Source of the DNA: Tricholomella constricta
Taxonomy: Eukaryota > Basidiomycota > Agaricomycetes > Agaricales > Lyophyllaceae
DNA length: 64,000 nt
Direction: 5' to 3'
NCBI GenBank assembly: GCA_013368375.1
Contig: JAACJP010000003.1
Coordinates: 248,001 to 312,000 of the forward strand
The notes beneath the pieces are model-generated. The model was not told the origin of the DNA and did not search any database. It saw only the letters and a list, made by a program, of their open reading frames with translations. The number at the start of each line of letters is the position of its first letter. The first letter of the stretch is position 1. The translations under genes were made by a program, and so were the position numbers. Of this stretch, positions 47,825 to 59,228 are shown one piece after another.

Positions 47825-49164
47825 TTAGGTCGTTGTCTGACCATCGTTGCTAGGTAGAGTGGACGGTACCGCCAGGGGATCCGGTGTACTCCCAGAACTA
47901 TTTCTAGACATCAACGAATTCAACACCATGGCCAGTCCGCTCATCTGGGCTGACTGAAGTAATGAGACGTTGATTTCCAGGCTAAGCATTGTACCGTTTG
48001 AAGTAGATCCGCGAAGAACGGCCGGTGGTTGTTGGCCATCTGGTGGGATAGATGCAGCTGGAATCGGGACGATACCCAATGCATGAAGCGCTGGTAATGA
48101 AGCAACTGGGAGCTGCACGGGGATGGCAGATTGTGTTGGCGCATATTGGGCAGGAGTAGGTGCAGAAGAAACAGAGAAGGTCGAGGTCGAGCTGGAATGC
48201 ATAGGGGTACCGTAGACTTGCGTGTACCCATATGGATAACTGCGATAGTACTGTGGGGGCACACTAGGCGTGGCGGCAGAAGGCGCAGATCCATAGTAGC
48301 CCATACGAGCAGTATTGGAAGTGATACGTTTCTCTTTCTCTCTGCGTTCCAACTCTGCACGTGCTGTTCGAAGCTCATTCATGAGTAAAGTCGTATCAGA
48401 CCGTTCGGCATCCAGAGCTAAAGAGGCCAGAAGGACTGTTTGTTCGTCGGGTGCAGGCCGCTATAAAGAAAGCGTTGAGTCATCAGCAATGAAAATGGTT
48501 GAGACCAGCGCCTTACCATGCCTGAGCGGACCTTGATTTTGCGAAACCTCGCCTCCAGTGCATCCCGTCGTTTATGACATTCCAAAGCAAACTTGGTCTC
48601 TGGAAAGCAATCAGTATCGAGACAAGGCTGTTAAGTCATAAACCACCTTTGATTTCGTTCTTCAAATCCTCTTCCGTTGCTTTGCCCTTGCCCTTGTCCC
48701 CTTTTATCAGCAAATCCAGGTCTTCCTTTGGTTGTTTGAAAACATGATAGGGTAGAAGTCTGTTCACCACGTCCGCTGTATCTCGGAATGGTGTGTCTGC
48801 ATCGGGATACAATACAAGGGCGTGGTCGGTGACAAGACGCGATGCAAACCTAGCGTAAAAATGTGTAAGTAATACATTAACAAAGGGATGAATTGAGCCA
48901 CCTCGCATTAGTCTTTGCCATAATTTGTTGCTCCTCCGCCGTGCGTTTCTTCAAATTGAGCGATCTCCTCGAAGGGCCAGCAGTGGTCGGAAAATCACTG
49001 GTATATGCAGTTCGCCAGGTCGATGGTCCTGCTGATGGCGGCCCAGTGGAGGCCGCAAAATTGCTAGGAGTTGAGATTTTGAAAGCTGGCGAGATGACAT
49101 TCGAGTGATCTACGGTTATGGATGGGGAGAGGAGATGAAAAGACGAGGAAAAGGCATTCGACAT
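47825..49164 (-). CDS. GLTSCR1-domain protein
   Basis: The ATG at 49162-49164 (MSNAFSSSFHLL) opens a Ser/Pro-rich start with a basic NLKKRTAEEQQ segment. After an intron the segment RFASRLVTDHALVLYPD, then DTPFRDTADVVNRLLPYHVF, matches the conserved region of glioma tumour suppressor candidate region 1 (GLTSCR1/BICRA), which in animals belongs to a variant SWI/SNF complex. Further exons add a charged coiled coil (RRDALEARFRKIKVRSG and ARAELERREKEKR) and a Pro/Ser/Tyr-rich tail ending at 47825. The fungal role is unknown; a chromatin-linked function is inferred only from the domain. Confidence 0.75.
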
Positions 49165-49296
49165 TCGTTGCTTGATTTGTTATACTTTGGACACTCCAAG
49201 CCCGTGACCTGGACGGCGTGTGTTCAGGGCCGGCCGATACCATTGTTGAGGTTGAAACGAGGTTCAAATCGCTTCTTCTCCAATTGCAAAGAAATT

Positions 49297-51807
49297 TTAC
49301 TTTAGAACTGACAAATTTCCAGCCATCTCCTCACCCACCGATTCAGTGGTCATATTGGCCACTTCCTGCATTTTTTGTGCTCGACCCTCTGCCTCTGCCG
49401 TCGCCCTGGCTTGGATGGCGGCTTTTACTGTTTTCAGTAATTCAGCGGCACGCCCGACATCCTCTGCATTGCTACCTGCAACCCTCTCTAAATAATCGCG
49501 CGCAAGGAAGAGGTCTCCATTGGGTATTCGAATCTGGTATTCGGCGACCTCCAGACTTGACTTGGCATAATCTTGGATAGGACGGACTGATTGACAGGGA
49601 AAGGTCACAGGCCTCAGTTCAAATGTCAACAGGGGAAACGGAGGCTACTCAACGATCAGCTTGGCAGACTTCAACCACTCTTCGATGATATGCCACCGCT
49701 TCGGAGGGTTCTTCAAGCGCGCGGTGGAGTTTCGCTAATTTCAAGTTGATTGTGATTTCGTGGGGATCTGCAGGAATGAGTGCATGCTTGAGGCATTCGA
49801 CAGCTTCCCGAAGTCTAGAATACAATACAGTACAGGCGTTTCCAAAGCCGGCTAGATAATGATGAAACTTACCGTCCAATCTCTTCGTAGCACATTCCCT
49901 GGGCCTGCCACAGGCGTACATCGTAAGGCCTGTTCCAATAAATAAATCCTGTCAGAGAATCGTCATTCAGGGAAAAAATACCGTAGGGCTGTGGCATGCT
50001 GATAATAATGCAAAGCGTAATGATGCATGCTGAGAAGTTCATACGCTTGCCCAAGGCCATACCAGGCCCGGTAGTCTTTGCGGTTCACGTCTGTGGGAAT
50101 TGAAAACTAGGTTTACAAAAAATAGATGTGAATGAAGCCTAGACATACCCACAGCACGACGATACGCTTCGATAGCCGCATGTGAATTTTTCATCTCGAC
50201 ATACTCGTGCCCCATCAATGTCCATGCCGATAGGTAAGTCCGGTCGAGTTGGGTTGCTCGTCGGAAGTATTTTACGGCTTTTTCATGCTCAGCTCGGAGA
50301 GAGTAATGATTCCCTAGCATCCAAAGATTACCAAGCGCCGAACGGCTCACAAATCCAGAAGCATACCGACGAGACAACAGACTTCTGGTCGATCTTTATC
50401 GAGGGCCAAAAATTCGTGGGCCAGTCTTGACAATTTAAGCCTGTTATCTGTGACATACAAAATATTTGAGAAGACATCGATGTCGTCGATCCGATATGGA
50501 TCCAACGCGAGAATTCTTTCAAACTGGACCTCGGCTTGGCCAAAATCTGCAAAGCGCATGTCACTATTGGTATCTGATGACACTGATAAAAGGCCTGACC
50601 ATGAAGATGATAAAGAACACAGGCGCGAAGACTCATTATCCATAGGCTATCGGGGAAAAGATCATGACCCAAGAGTCGGTCACAGAGGCCGAGTTCATGC
50701 TCTGAGGGGTTATGGAGTTCGTTCAGTGTTTTAATTTGGAACATCTGAACCAGTGGATGCGTCGGAGGCAAGGGAAGGAGTTGAAGAAGGGAAGACAACT
50801 ATCATATCTGTGAGTTTTCCACTGCTTCGGAGTCGGTGTCAAAATAACCTCTTCGCCGTCGCCAATGCAGCTACCAAGAAGCGCCCATGCCGACCAGTTC
50901 CAAGGAAAGCCTGCAATGGAGCGAAGAGTATTCTCAATCGACTCCTCACGTCTTGATAGTCTTGAAAGAAATAATGCTTTCCTGTGGCCCAATTAGCCAC
51001 TCCCAGTTTAAGACTGGCGGACTTACAAAAACAGGAGCCAAGAGTCTGTAGCATTGAGAACTTGGTCGAGAAGTTCATTGAGTGAATTATTGACTGGTAC
51101 GGGTGGCTGATGGCGATTATCTGTCGGGTCGTAGTTGGGCAAAGAACGGGTTCAGATGTAGAGAGCCCTACTATCAAGTTTATGCCAGTCCCGTTGAGCC
51201 TTCTTTTCAGTCGCCTTATTGAACAGGGATGTCATGGATATAGAATAGGAAGATTTGCAGAACTTACGATGAACTGGCTGTAAATACTCAGAAATCGCGC
51301 CTTGGAGCTTTTACAGTCTTGTAATAAGTGGATGGCACGCTTAAACTCTCTCGCTTCGACGCATGTACGAGCAGTCACAAGAACATCCTCCTCCTGAGCT
51401 TCTAGATCAGCTTCCATGGCACGAACATCTGCTGGTTGAGCTAGCAGCAGCGGGGCGTGTGGATGACGCGCGGGACTCAATTGTAAGGAAGCTTGTATTA
51501 GTATCTGTGTGGGTACCGGAGATTCCTCAACGAATGGTGCAGACGCGGGTGGTGAACGCGTTCTCGCAGGAGTGGAGGTAGAAAATCCAGAAGCAGGGGT
51601 CGAGGAGGAATGGGCAGCCCTTCTTTTGTTTATCGGAATCGCAAGATGTAATTCAGACGCCCTAAACACCAGTATAAGACATGAGAGGAGAGTCCTTAAA
51701 TGGACGTACCATTTAGACGCGACGGAAAGCCCTCGCTCAGAGCATTCCTTGATGGCACTCCTCAATTCTGCCACCATTTGCACATCCACAACGGAAGCCG
51801 TCGCCAT
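49297..51807 (-). CDS. CDC23: Anaphase-promoting complex subunit 8
   Basis: Cdc23/APC8 is a TPR scaffold subunit of the APC/C ubiquitin ligase that drives the metaphase-anaphase step. The ATG at 51805-51807 gives [20 protein letters not shown], followed by [11 protein letters not shown] as in the family. After a Ser/Pro-rich insertion the segment [20 protein letters not shown] and the TPR array follow: [70 protein letters not shown] [19 protein letters not shown] and [20 protein letters not shown]. The stop is at 49297-49299. Short introns interrupt the gene throughout. It lies 132 bp upstream of the GLTSCR1-domain gene on the same strand. Confidence 0.93.
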
Positions 51808-52028
51808 GATGGAAGAGGCAGGGAGTATGGCTCAGACCGTTGTACCAGCGGTCACATGACTGCTTGCGTTAACCTGCCACCGTGGTTGATCACAAAGAGA
51901 GGCTCACTTCCAGGACGAGCTTATAGCCTTTGCCAATAATCTCTCATTGTCAACGATCGGCCTTCTTCCGCTCCTGTTACATGTTAGCGCACAAGAACTA
52001 ATCTTGGCGCAGAGCTCCTTTCTTCAGA
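51808..52028. promoter_or_regulatory. Divergent promoter of CDC23 and ALG14
   Basis: The 221 bp between the two start codons serve both genes. Pyrimidine-rich runs precede ALG14; no TATA box was identified. Confidence 0.5.
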
Positions 52029-52915
52029 ATGATATCTTTTCTCGTTTATTTCATCGTGCTTGGCGCTCTTTCTGTTCTTCGCATCTATCTGATTTTACCG
52101 AGCACCAACGATAATCGGCGAAGAACAAGACAAAGCTTGGAGCGTTGTAGTCTTGCAGTGTTTCTTGGTTCAGGTATGCAATTTTGTAAGGCTACAGGGA
52201 TGTAGACATTGATTGACCCATCTCTTCAGGTGGCCATACCGCCGAAGCTCTGGCTTTTATTTCTGGCTTGGACTTTTCTCGCTATACCCCGCGGACGTAT
52301 ATCATGAGCCAAGGCGACGGCCTCAGTGCGCAGAAGGCGTCATCTCTTGAATTGTCTAAAAATACCGCCAGTGTACGTGACCAAGGCTCTTTGACAATTC
52401 TGTCTCCAACATATTCCCTTCAAAAGGGTACGGCCCAATATTCATTTTTGACAATCCCCCGCGCGCGCCGTGTACACCAATCCCTTCTCACCACGCCACC
52501 TACAGCAGCCATCTCTTTTATGGCATGTATATATCATGTCGTGCTATCACCGTTCTTTCGGAAGGGTCGACCCATGTTGGCGGATGTCCTATTAATCAAC
52601 GGCCCAGGAACCTGCTTCATCTTATGCATCGCAATATACGTGAACAAGGTATGTCGGGGAACCAGGCAGTCTTCAGAAAAGCTGATCTCGACTTCAGTTC
52701 CTCGGACTCCCAGTCCCACAAATTATCTACGTCGAATCTTTTGCTCGTGTAAAATCTCTCTCTGTTTCAGGAAAACTTCTCCGCCCACTAGTAGATAGGT
52801 AAATTTATTTCGGCCATGCGTATACTCTGTCTCATCTCGACAAAATAGGTTCATTGTACAGTGGCCACAGCTTCCACTTGAAGGTCGAGGCGAATATCAT
52901 GGTTGGCTGGTTTGA
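52029..52915 (+). CDS. ALG14: Alg14 subunit of UDP-GlcNAc transferase
   Basis: Alg14 anchors Alg13 at the ER membrane; together they add the second GlcNAc to dolichol-PP-GlcNAc in N-glycan synthesis. The ATG at 52029 begins MISFLVYFIVLGALSVLRIY, one membrane anchor. The first intron splits SLAVFLGS from GGHTAEALAFISGLDF, the Gly-rich motif of the family. The segments TPRTYIMSQGD, PRARRVHQS and VLLINGPGTC follow. The C-terminal exons give FLGLPVPQIIYVESFARV, SGKLLRPLVDR and FIVQWPQLPLEGRGEYHGWL before the TGA at 52913-52915. The gene has about five exons; a likely extra intron lies near 52374-52430. Confidence 0.94.
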
Positions 52916-53399
52916 TGTGCACAGATTATTTTCAAAGATGTGCCTCTACAAATGCAGTTTTGAGGGCGAGGTCCTCTCTTCCGTCAGTCTATAAGTAAAG
53001 TGGTTGCTTTGACCTCTCATCGGCTTCCGTTGACGAATTTGACAATTTGTGAGACTACACCACTCCTCTATCACTTCTGAGTGTGAACTGCAACTCAACA
53101 GACTTGACACGCAAACATCCTCCACGATCCCAAATTGTTTGCACATCAACCCTTGATTCAAGGTGGCGAGGCACGCTTCGATGTTCGTTGCATCCACCTC
53201 TAACCATGCGACTTGTCATAGCATAGCAATTCTAAGAAGACGATCAGTGGTAAGACAATCTGAACACAAGATAAATTACTACGGTAAATAGTTCCTCATT
53301 CACACAAAAAAGCCCGAAACATACAGTGCACGCAGGAAACCTACGTACTGAGAAACGGTCAACAAGAGGGGCGTGGGGAGTGTAGATGTGTAAAATTAC
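52916..53399. other. Intergenic 3' region between convergent ALG14 and U2AF1
   Basis: The 484 bp show no credible coding segment. They should carry the 3' ends of both genes. Confidence 0.5.
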
Positions 53400-54307
53400 T
53401 TATTTCCTGGTCCACCTATCTTCTCCGCTGTTTCCGCCCCTTCTCGGACTGGCACTTCGCCCGCGACCTCCTTCCCTCTTGCTTGGTTCCCATCCCCCAC
53501 CCCCACCCTCTGTTTTCGACGGGTTAAGCCTCCTCTCCAGTCTTTGTCCTGCTCGCAATGAAGAGACGAGATCTTTGGATGCGAGCCTCAAATGCATGAA
53601 ATTACAAAACCCGCCACGGTTACATTCGCCATTTTCGTTCTGTCGGCAACAAGCTTCGCGAAAATCGGTGACAGGTGACAATTCGGCATAGAGTGGTCGC
53701 CCTAGGACAGCGTTAGGCGTATTTCAGGCAAGAAAGTGATCAACGTACCTGCATACCACCGTTCGTTGCAACTATCCACTGCTGCCTGAGCCTCGGTTTC
53801 CCATTCATATCGCGCGTACACATTACCGATCAAGTGATCGCCAACATTGTCGCACACCTGTGAAATGGGTTCGATAACTGAAGATTTTAACATGGACCGG
53901 ATGTACTTACGTGTAACTCAAGAAGATGACCAAACTTCGCAAGTTCACAATACAAGTCTTCATATACCGCGTCAAACCCCTCTTGAAGTTCTTTTTCGGT
54001 AAGTTTGCATACGGGATCGTGTGCTGGATTGTGGTAAACGTTCGGAAGCAAGATGGTTTGAGAAAACGGAGGCTTGATATGTTTGCGCGAGCAGCGGTCT
54101 CCGTGGCGGCAAGCACCGATCTTTACAGCAAGGGAAGTTCAGTGGTCAGCACCAGAGAAAAGTAAGCCTAGGAAACATACTTTGTAGTAGAAGGAGCAAT
54201 TAACGCGGTCCTGCTCAGTTCCGAAAATATTTGCCTTACAGAGACGAGGTAAACGAGACGTCGTGGAACGTTTTTATGAGGGAGAAGCTCACCAAATGGG
54301 AAGCCAT
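53400..54307 (-). CDS. U2AF1: U2AF small subunit (splicing factor)
   Basis: The small U2AF subunit recognises the AG at 3' splice sites. The ATG at 54305-54307 opens a five-codon first exon (MASHL), joined to FGTEQDRVNCSFYYK and then IGACRHGDRCSRKHIKPPF, the first CCCH zinc finger. The U2AF-homology motif follows (GFDAVYEDLYCELAKFGHLL and VCDNVGDHLIGNVYARYEWE), then the second zinc finger ACCRQNENGECNRGGFCNFMH. The tail is rich in Arg, Gly and Ser and ends GEDRWTRK at 53400. All introns are short GT-AG introns. The protein is intact and of normal family length. Confidence 0.96.
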
Positions 54308-54617
54308 TGAGGGTCTGTCTGTTTTATATGTGAACTAGCCCGAGCTTCGGGAAGTTCGTTGATCGGTGAGTGATGGTTTGAGCAGAGTGCAGGATTTGTC
54401 GCGTTCGAGGCTTGCTGACCAATACGAACGGTCGGAGTTATCGAGAACACTCCCGACTCCGCGAGCAATTTGACTGAATTTACCTCGGAGTACATCCAGT
54501 ATCCCAATTTGTTTGCAGCTTGTCTCCACATGAAGAGCATTTATCGCCAGCATGCTGTCAGGATTAACGTCTACTTCCTAATCTCAGCGACTGTCACAGA
54601 TACGGATTCTCCCCATC
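54308..54617. promoter_or_regulatory. Upstream region of U2AF1
   Basis: The 310 bp between the U2AF1 start and the MITE should hold its promoter. No gene or clear motif was seen. Confidence 0.4.
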
Positions 54618-54889
54618 TACTGTACTAATACGACCAAGTCTTCACGTCACGGGTCGTTGAAGAGAAGAGATTTCGGCCGAGTAACGCATAACTTTTTGGT
54701 TTGAAGAGTGTTTCGGAACACCAAAATTCAAAAAAAAATCGCATTCTTCTGGGGCCTGTCAGAACTGCTAACAGGCATGAAGAGTTTTGCTCCTCGTAAC
54801 GCCGAAAATTTGAACTTGAAGAGATGAAGAGATAAGATTTTACCGTAACGCGTAACATTGATTGAAGACTTGGTCGTAATAGTACAGTA
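54618..54889. mobile_element. MITE with TA target duplication (272 bp including TA ends)
   Basis: CTGTACTAATACGACCAAGT plus CTTCA at the left (from 54620) is matched at the right by its reverse complement with one mismatch (54863-54887). Both ends are bordered by TA (54618-54619 and 54888-54889). The interior is non-coding and contains further small inverted repeats (TTTGGTT...AACACCAAA region). The TA duplication and short TIRs fit a Tc1/mariner-like miniature element; no transposase for it is in the window. Confidence 0.8.
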
Positions 54890-55575
54890 TTCCAACGATG
54901 GCACCACGATACATCTGGTCAGTGGTCGACGCAATGTACTATAACTTGATTACATGACTTTTTCTCGCGAACCAGAGCATGAAGTCCGTTGACGGTTACT
55001 TCTCTGCCTTCTTGGAAAACTAACCCCGTTTGAAGGCTACTTTTCGATTACCGCAGTTCCTAGCTATCTGTCCTCGTTCCATTGGTTTCAAAAGTTATCT
55101 GTTCTGTTGGTTGTAGCTGTTGTAGCCCTGTCGGTCGATCACCGGCACTTCTTTGACCGTTGCACTGCAGAACTAAAAGGACGGCCGACTTTGAACCATC
55201 CTTCCCAGATCGTCAGCTGCTTACACCCCTCATTCGCCGTTTGCCAAATCGCAACAGTGCATGCGAGGTCACCCTTTTCAAAAAAATTACCTCTTGCCCA
55301 TGGTGGCTCGAGAAGATGCAATCGGTCTTGCGGGATCTAAACTCTGGGCGCTCAGAATCAAGGGCACTCCACGGAACGGAAACGCCACAATGGTTATCAT
55401 GCCAAGGAAGCCATCTTCGACCCCGAAATCGGGAAGTTGGATAAGGAGCAATATTGGATAAAGAGCAATAGAGCTTCGAACACCTCATGACGATCTTCGG
55501 AGCACCTGGCAGAGGCGGTGAACATACTGAAACTTCAACGCTGTATTCAAATCTTTAATAGTTGTACAATACAGA
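54890..55575. other. Intergenic stretch, possibly with a gene fragment
   Basis: The only coding-like run is at about 55390-55490 on the plus strand (AIFDPEIGKLDKEQYWIKS, then a stop). It has no clear upstream partner, so it may be a gene fragment or chance. Confidence 0.3.
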
Positions 55576-57024
55576 TCATACTCGGCGGGGAGGCTCCCAG
55601 GACATAAACGAATCATCGCAAGGAAGTGGAGGACTCGAGGCCGACGACGTCATATCCCATGACTGTAGGCTATTCGAAGAGGAGTTGGATTTCGAAGGAG
55701 GTCGGCGTGGACTCGGGCCATAGAGTTGATTTGGTATGAGGACCGCTGCGTTCGAGCAAGACCGTTCACGATTCATTAGTGTCATATCCTCAGGCGAAGT
55801 CATTATATTTCCTAATGTATTGCTGTACGTGAGAAAGAAATGAGTCCTCTGACAGAAAAAGGACCGATGCGACGTACGTGGCGAACGTGTCAAGGTCGGA
55901 GATACGTTGATTGAGGAGGCAGGTCGATCCTATATGATGATTTGGCGAGCGGGCAAGGATATCTGCCGCTTTTCGGAGCCGTATCGATAGCTCCAGCACA
56001 GCGCTATAGCTGGGGGATTCAAGAAGGCAACCACAATGACCACCGTGTTGCTTGATAAAGCAAGACTCGTCGGAACGACCGGTCTTCAGAACGCCGTAGT
56101 CGTCAGAACCCGTCAAACCGGGATAGCCAAGAAACATAGATGTTAAATCGTAGTCGGGAGACATTTCTGGCTGCGCTGCGATTGCCACGTGCGGCTGGAC
56201 GTATTCATCGGTCGGTGTCATGAGACAAGGCGAGGGCGTACTATGTGGTGATGAAGCGTAATATTGCGAATTTGATGAGGAAGGGCGGCGTCCCGGGAGC
56301 ATAGAGATGGAGGGGTAGATGTTGGATGCCTTGGTACTCGTTGACGTTCTTGTAACGGCACGACCGATTAATGGTGATTCTCCGTTCTCCGATGAGGTTT
56401 GCGGAGAGGGCGCGTCCGATATGAGGTCCGGTGCATCTGACTGAGAGCGTGAATGCCATCTGTCGCTGGGACTACTCCCTGGCTGAGACCAGCGAGGATG
56501 CGGTTTGTTCTTCAGCTGTTAAAAGGGCTCGGAATACGAACAATCGAGTTAGGTCGAAAATTTACCTCACGGATAACGCCTTCTAGTTCGGCGACACGTT
56601 TGAGTAAACGTGCAGTTTCATCTTGAGAGTCGGGTCTCTGACTTGGGTCGTCCACCTCGTATACGCATAGACCAGTCTAGCAAGATGCGATTTAGTATGA
56701 TAAATAAGAGCGATATTGAAGGTAGACAACAAGTCCTAGTTGTGTACACCGCGCACATGCTGGACGCTTCCGGTCGCACTGATACTACCGCATGAGTACG
56801 CTATCGTCTTCAGTGACACTTCATGTTCCGCTCACCATTCGTTTCGATGTATGACAATTGAGGCAGGACTGAGTAGTTCGATTCCGACGTCTTGGGTGAA
56901 TAAGTCAGAGACGACCCTCAAGAGAAGATAGGGAAAACACTCACCTCTTTCTATGATCACCGTCCGCCGCGGGAGGGTTAGAGGTAGCATTTCTTTTTAG
57001 CTTGGCTGAAGTTTCAGAGGACAT
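55576..57024 (-). CDS. Zn2Cys6 regulator with N-terminal zinc cluster
   Basis: The start at 57022-57024 gives MSSETSAKLKRNATSNPPA. The zinc cluster is spread over several exons: SCLNCHTSKRM, then CDRKRPACARCTQLGL, then TGLCVYEVDDPSQRPDS. Joined, the spacing is C-x2-C-x6-C-x6-C-x2-C-x8-C, with a longer last gap than usual. A short coiled coil (ETARLLKRVAELEGVIREL) suits dimerisation. The rest is Ser/Pro-rich with a Cys-rich stretch (HGGHCGCLLES) and a helical region (YSAVLELSIRLRKAADIL). The last intron joins TFAT to NTLGNIMTSPED, and the protein ends at the TGA at 55576-55578. It is a likely nuclear transcription factor; its targets are unknown. No fungal-specific middle domain was seen. Confidence 0.82.
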
Positions 57025-59228
57025 ATTTCAGACACAGGTAGGCTTTTGATGGGTAGGTCGGGACTCTTGACGGAAACGGTTCGTGGTATTTGTATGGATG
57101 GAGTAGGTTTGGTCTCCGAGACACGAAAAAGGAAGGACCTCCATCGAACAACGTTGCGACGAATCGCGTCAAGCCAAAAGACCCCCATGCAGATAGTCAG
57201 GGCAGACAACCGAGGGAAATCCGAGCGTATGCAACTTTCCATCATGTCGGGATAGGCCAGATGAGAAAGAGCATCCCCAGCGTGAGAAGCCCATGTGAAC
57301 TGGACAATCATCATCACGACAAGGCCACTTAAATCCAATGAGTACCAGAAAGGAACAACCAAAAGTCACCTGTGCCATTCGAACCTGGATCACATCAGCG
57401 TGCCAGGTATTGGCAGCGCAGAAAACCAGCCAGTTTACTCACGAGTGTTTCTACCCAGTTACCACGTAGTGAATGGTATGATAATAAACAACTCGTCACC
57501 ACGGGACTAGTAATTCAACCGGTCATCGTGGCGTTGCGCATAAAGCCGAGGTATCAGGACAAGCTGTGATGTGGTGCTTTCCGCCACCTGACTCGGATGT
57601 ACTTCAGTACAGCCATTCATCCATCCATCCATCCATCCATCAAGTTTGTCAATGGATATCTGGGAGACTTCCTTTTTCCGCAAGCATATGGTACGTCATA
57701 AACTTCCTATCACGACCTTTGACCAGGTTGTGTGAAGTCTGGCGGCCGCCCCCGCTACTAACATTTCGGTAAGTCCTGCTTAGAACGTTGTTGCCGGCGA
57801 CTTGCCTTAATTCGGCGCAAAAGCATATGTATCTTGGCTCAGATACTTTGACAGCTACATTCTGTATATAAAGCCAGTGCGTGGATTTCGGTTTGTTCTG
57901 ATCTTCGACCTTAGTCGTGGCCTGGGACGACGTCAAAACATAGTTCCTCGGATTCTGTGGATGCAAAGACAGAGTAGGACCTTTCAGGGGTCTGAGGGTT
58001 TTCCAAGAAGCTGTTCGAGATAGCTGACTGACCCTGCACAAAAAGCTTGCGCATTCTGCTATTGCCAGTCACCTTTATGGACTTATTTATCTTGATTATC
58101 ATCACCTTTTCAGATCCAGAGGACCCCCCATCTTTCATGAGGGCTCAGGCTAGAACCAACAAAGACTCAGGCTGTAGCTACAGGGCAAATATCCTTGATC
58201 ATACCCTCTCTCTGTCGTATGTTTTCGCTTTCAAACGTGAGTACAGAAGGATTTACTCTACGTGACGAATTCAATGAAGATTCCTATTTTCAACTTGCAC
58301 ATGACAACTTTCGGTGTTAATGGGTATTTGACTTGCCGTACAATAATTCTTGATGTGGCATGTCGTGCTCGAGAGATCTTCCGCCTTGGTTTGGGCCAAG
58401 GAAATCACAATCAGGCAAGCAAGCCTTCAGGAGTTGGTCAATTTGATCTTGGGCTGTATACGGCCTGGCACTATCGTCACTTCAATACTGACATGGATAG
58501 TAAATGGCGCTATGTAGGTGGCATTTTGTGGTAAATCGTCGGTCAAATTTCTGATGTTACAGTCAGACAATTCAGGGCATCGAACAGCATCTTTTACCGC
58601 GGTGTCCGATTCCGGGATTCATTGTATTTCTCCGAGGCTGACTGACACCTATCAACTTCATCCTGGGCGCCCTCGTTCATATGGTCATGATCAGGCAGTC
58701 CGAAAAAGGCATGCCTACGGCACTTGACGTTAAGCGACCTTTCCTCAGGATGTGAGGGCTCAGGCCGGCGGAACGCCTTGTGTTTGATCTAGCTTTTTAT
58801 TCAAGGGAGCATGATATGCCCCTCGATATACGGTTTGAAGAGGCGTGCGATCGCCCTTACAACTGTGTATGTCTCGCGGGATTCATCATTCATCTGGATC
58901 TTGTCGTTCTGGACAATGTGCAGGGTTAAGCCTGATGGCTGCTCGTTTTCATCACGTCTCCTGAAGCTCTCCTCTCACCATCAGCATCGACGGCGGCCGG
59001 GGATAACTTCTCCATGCACACACCAGGAAACACCTCAGGCTCAGGGAGGCGCAGGTTGATGTCGGAATCACAGATCATGGAGTAACTTGGGGTAGAGCCG
59101 GCGCACACCTGGTCCTTATGAATCGGACATCAAGATATCATTAAGTGTCCATTATAGATACCAAAGCCTTCATAATACAGGTAAAGATAGGTCACACAGA
59201 CAGTGGTGCAATCACTGGGCAGCGGCCC
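57025..59228. other. 2.2-kb intergenic region with a CATC microsatellite
   Basis: No gene could be supported. A (CATC)n tract lies at about 57614-57641. Short ORFs are present on both strands, but none shows a family motif, and no flanking duplications or terminal repeats were noticed. Confidence 0.45.

Noticed and set aside
57614..57641. CRISPR-like or regulatory tandem array
   Set aside because: It is a simple CATC microsatellite without spacers.
58047..58534. Possible small membrane-protein gene
   Set aside because: The short ORFs have no family motif, no supported splice partners and no conserved context.
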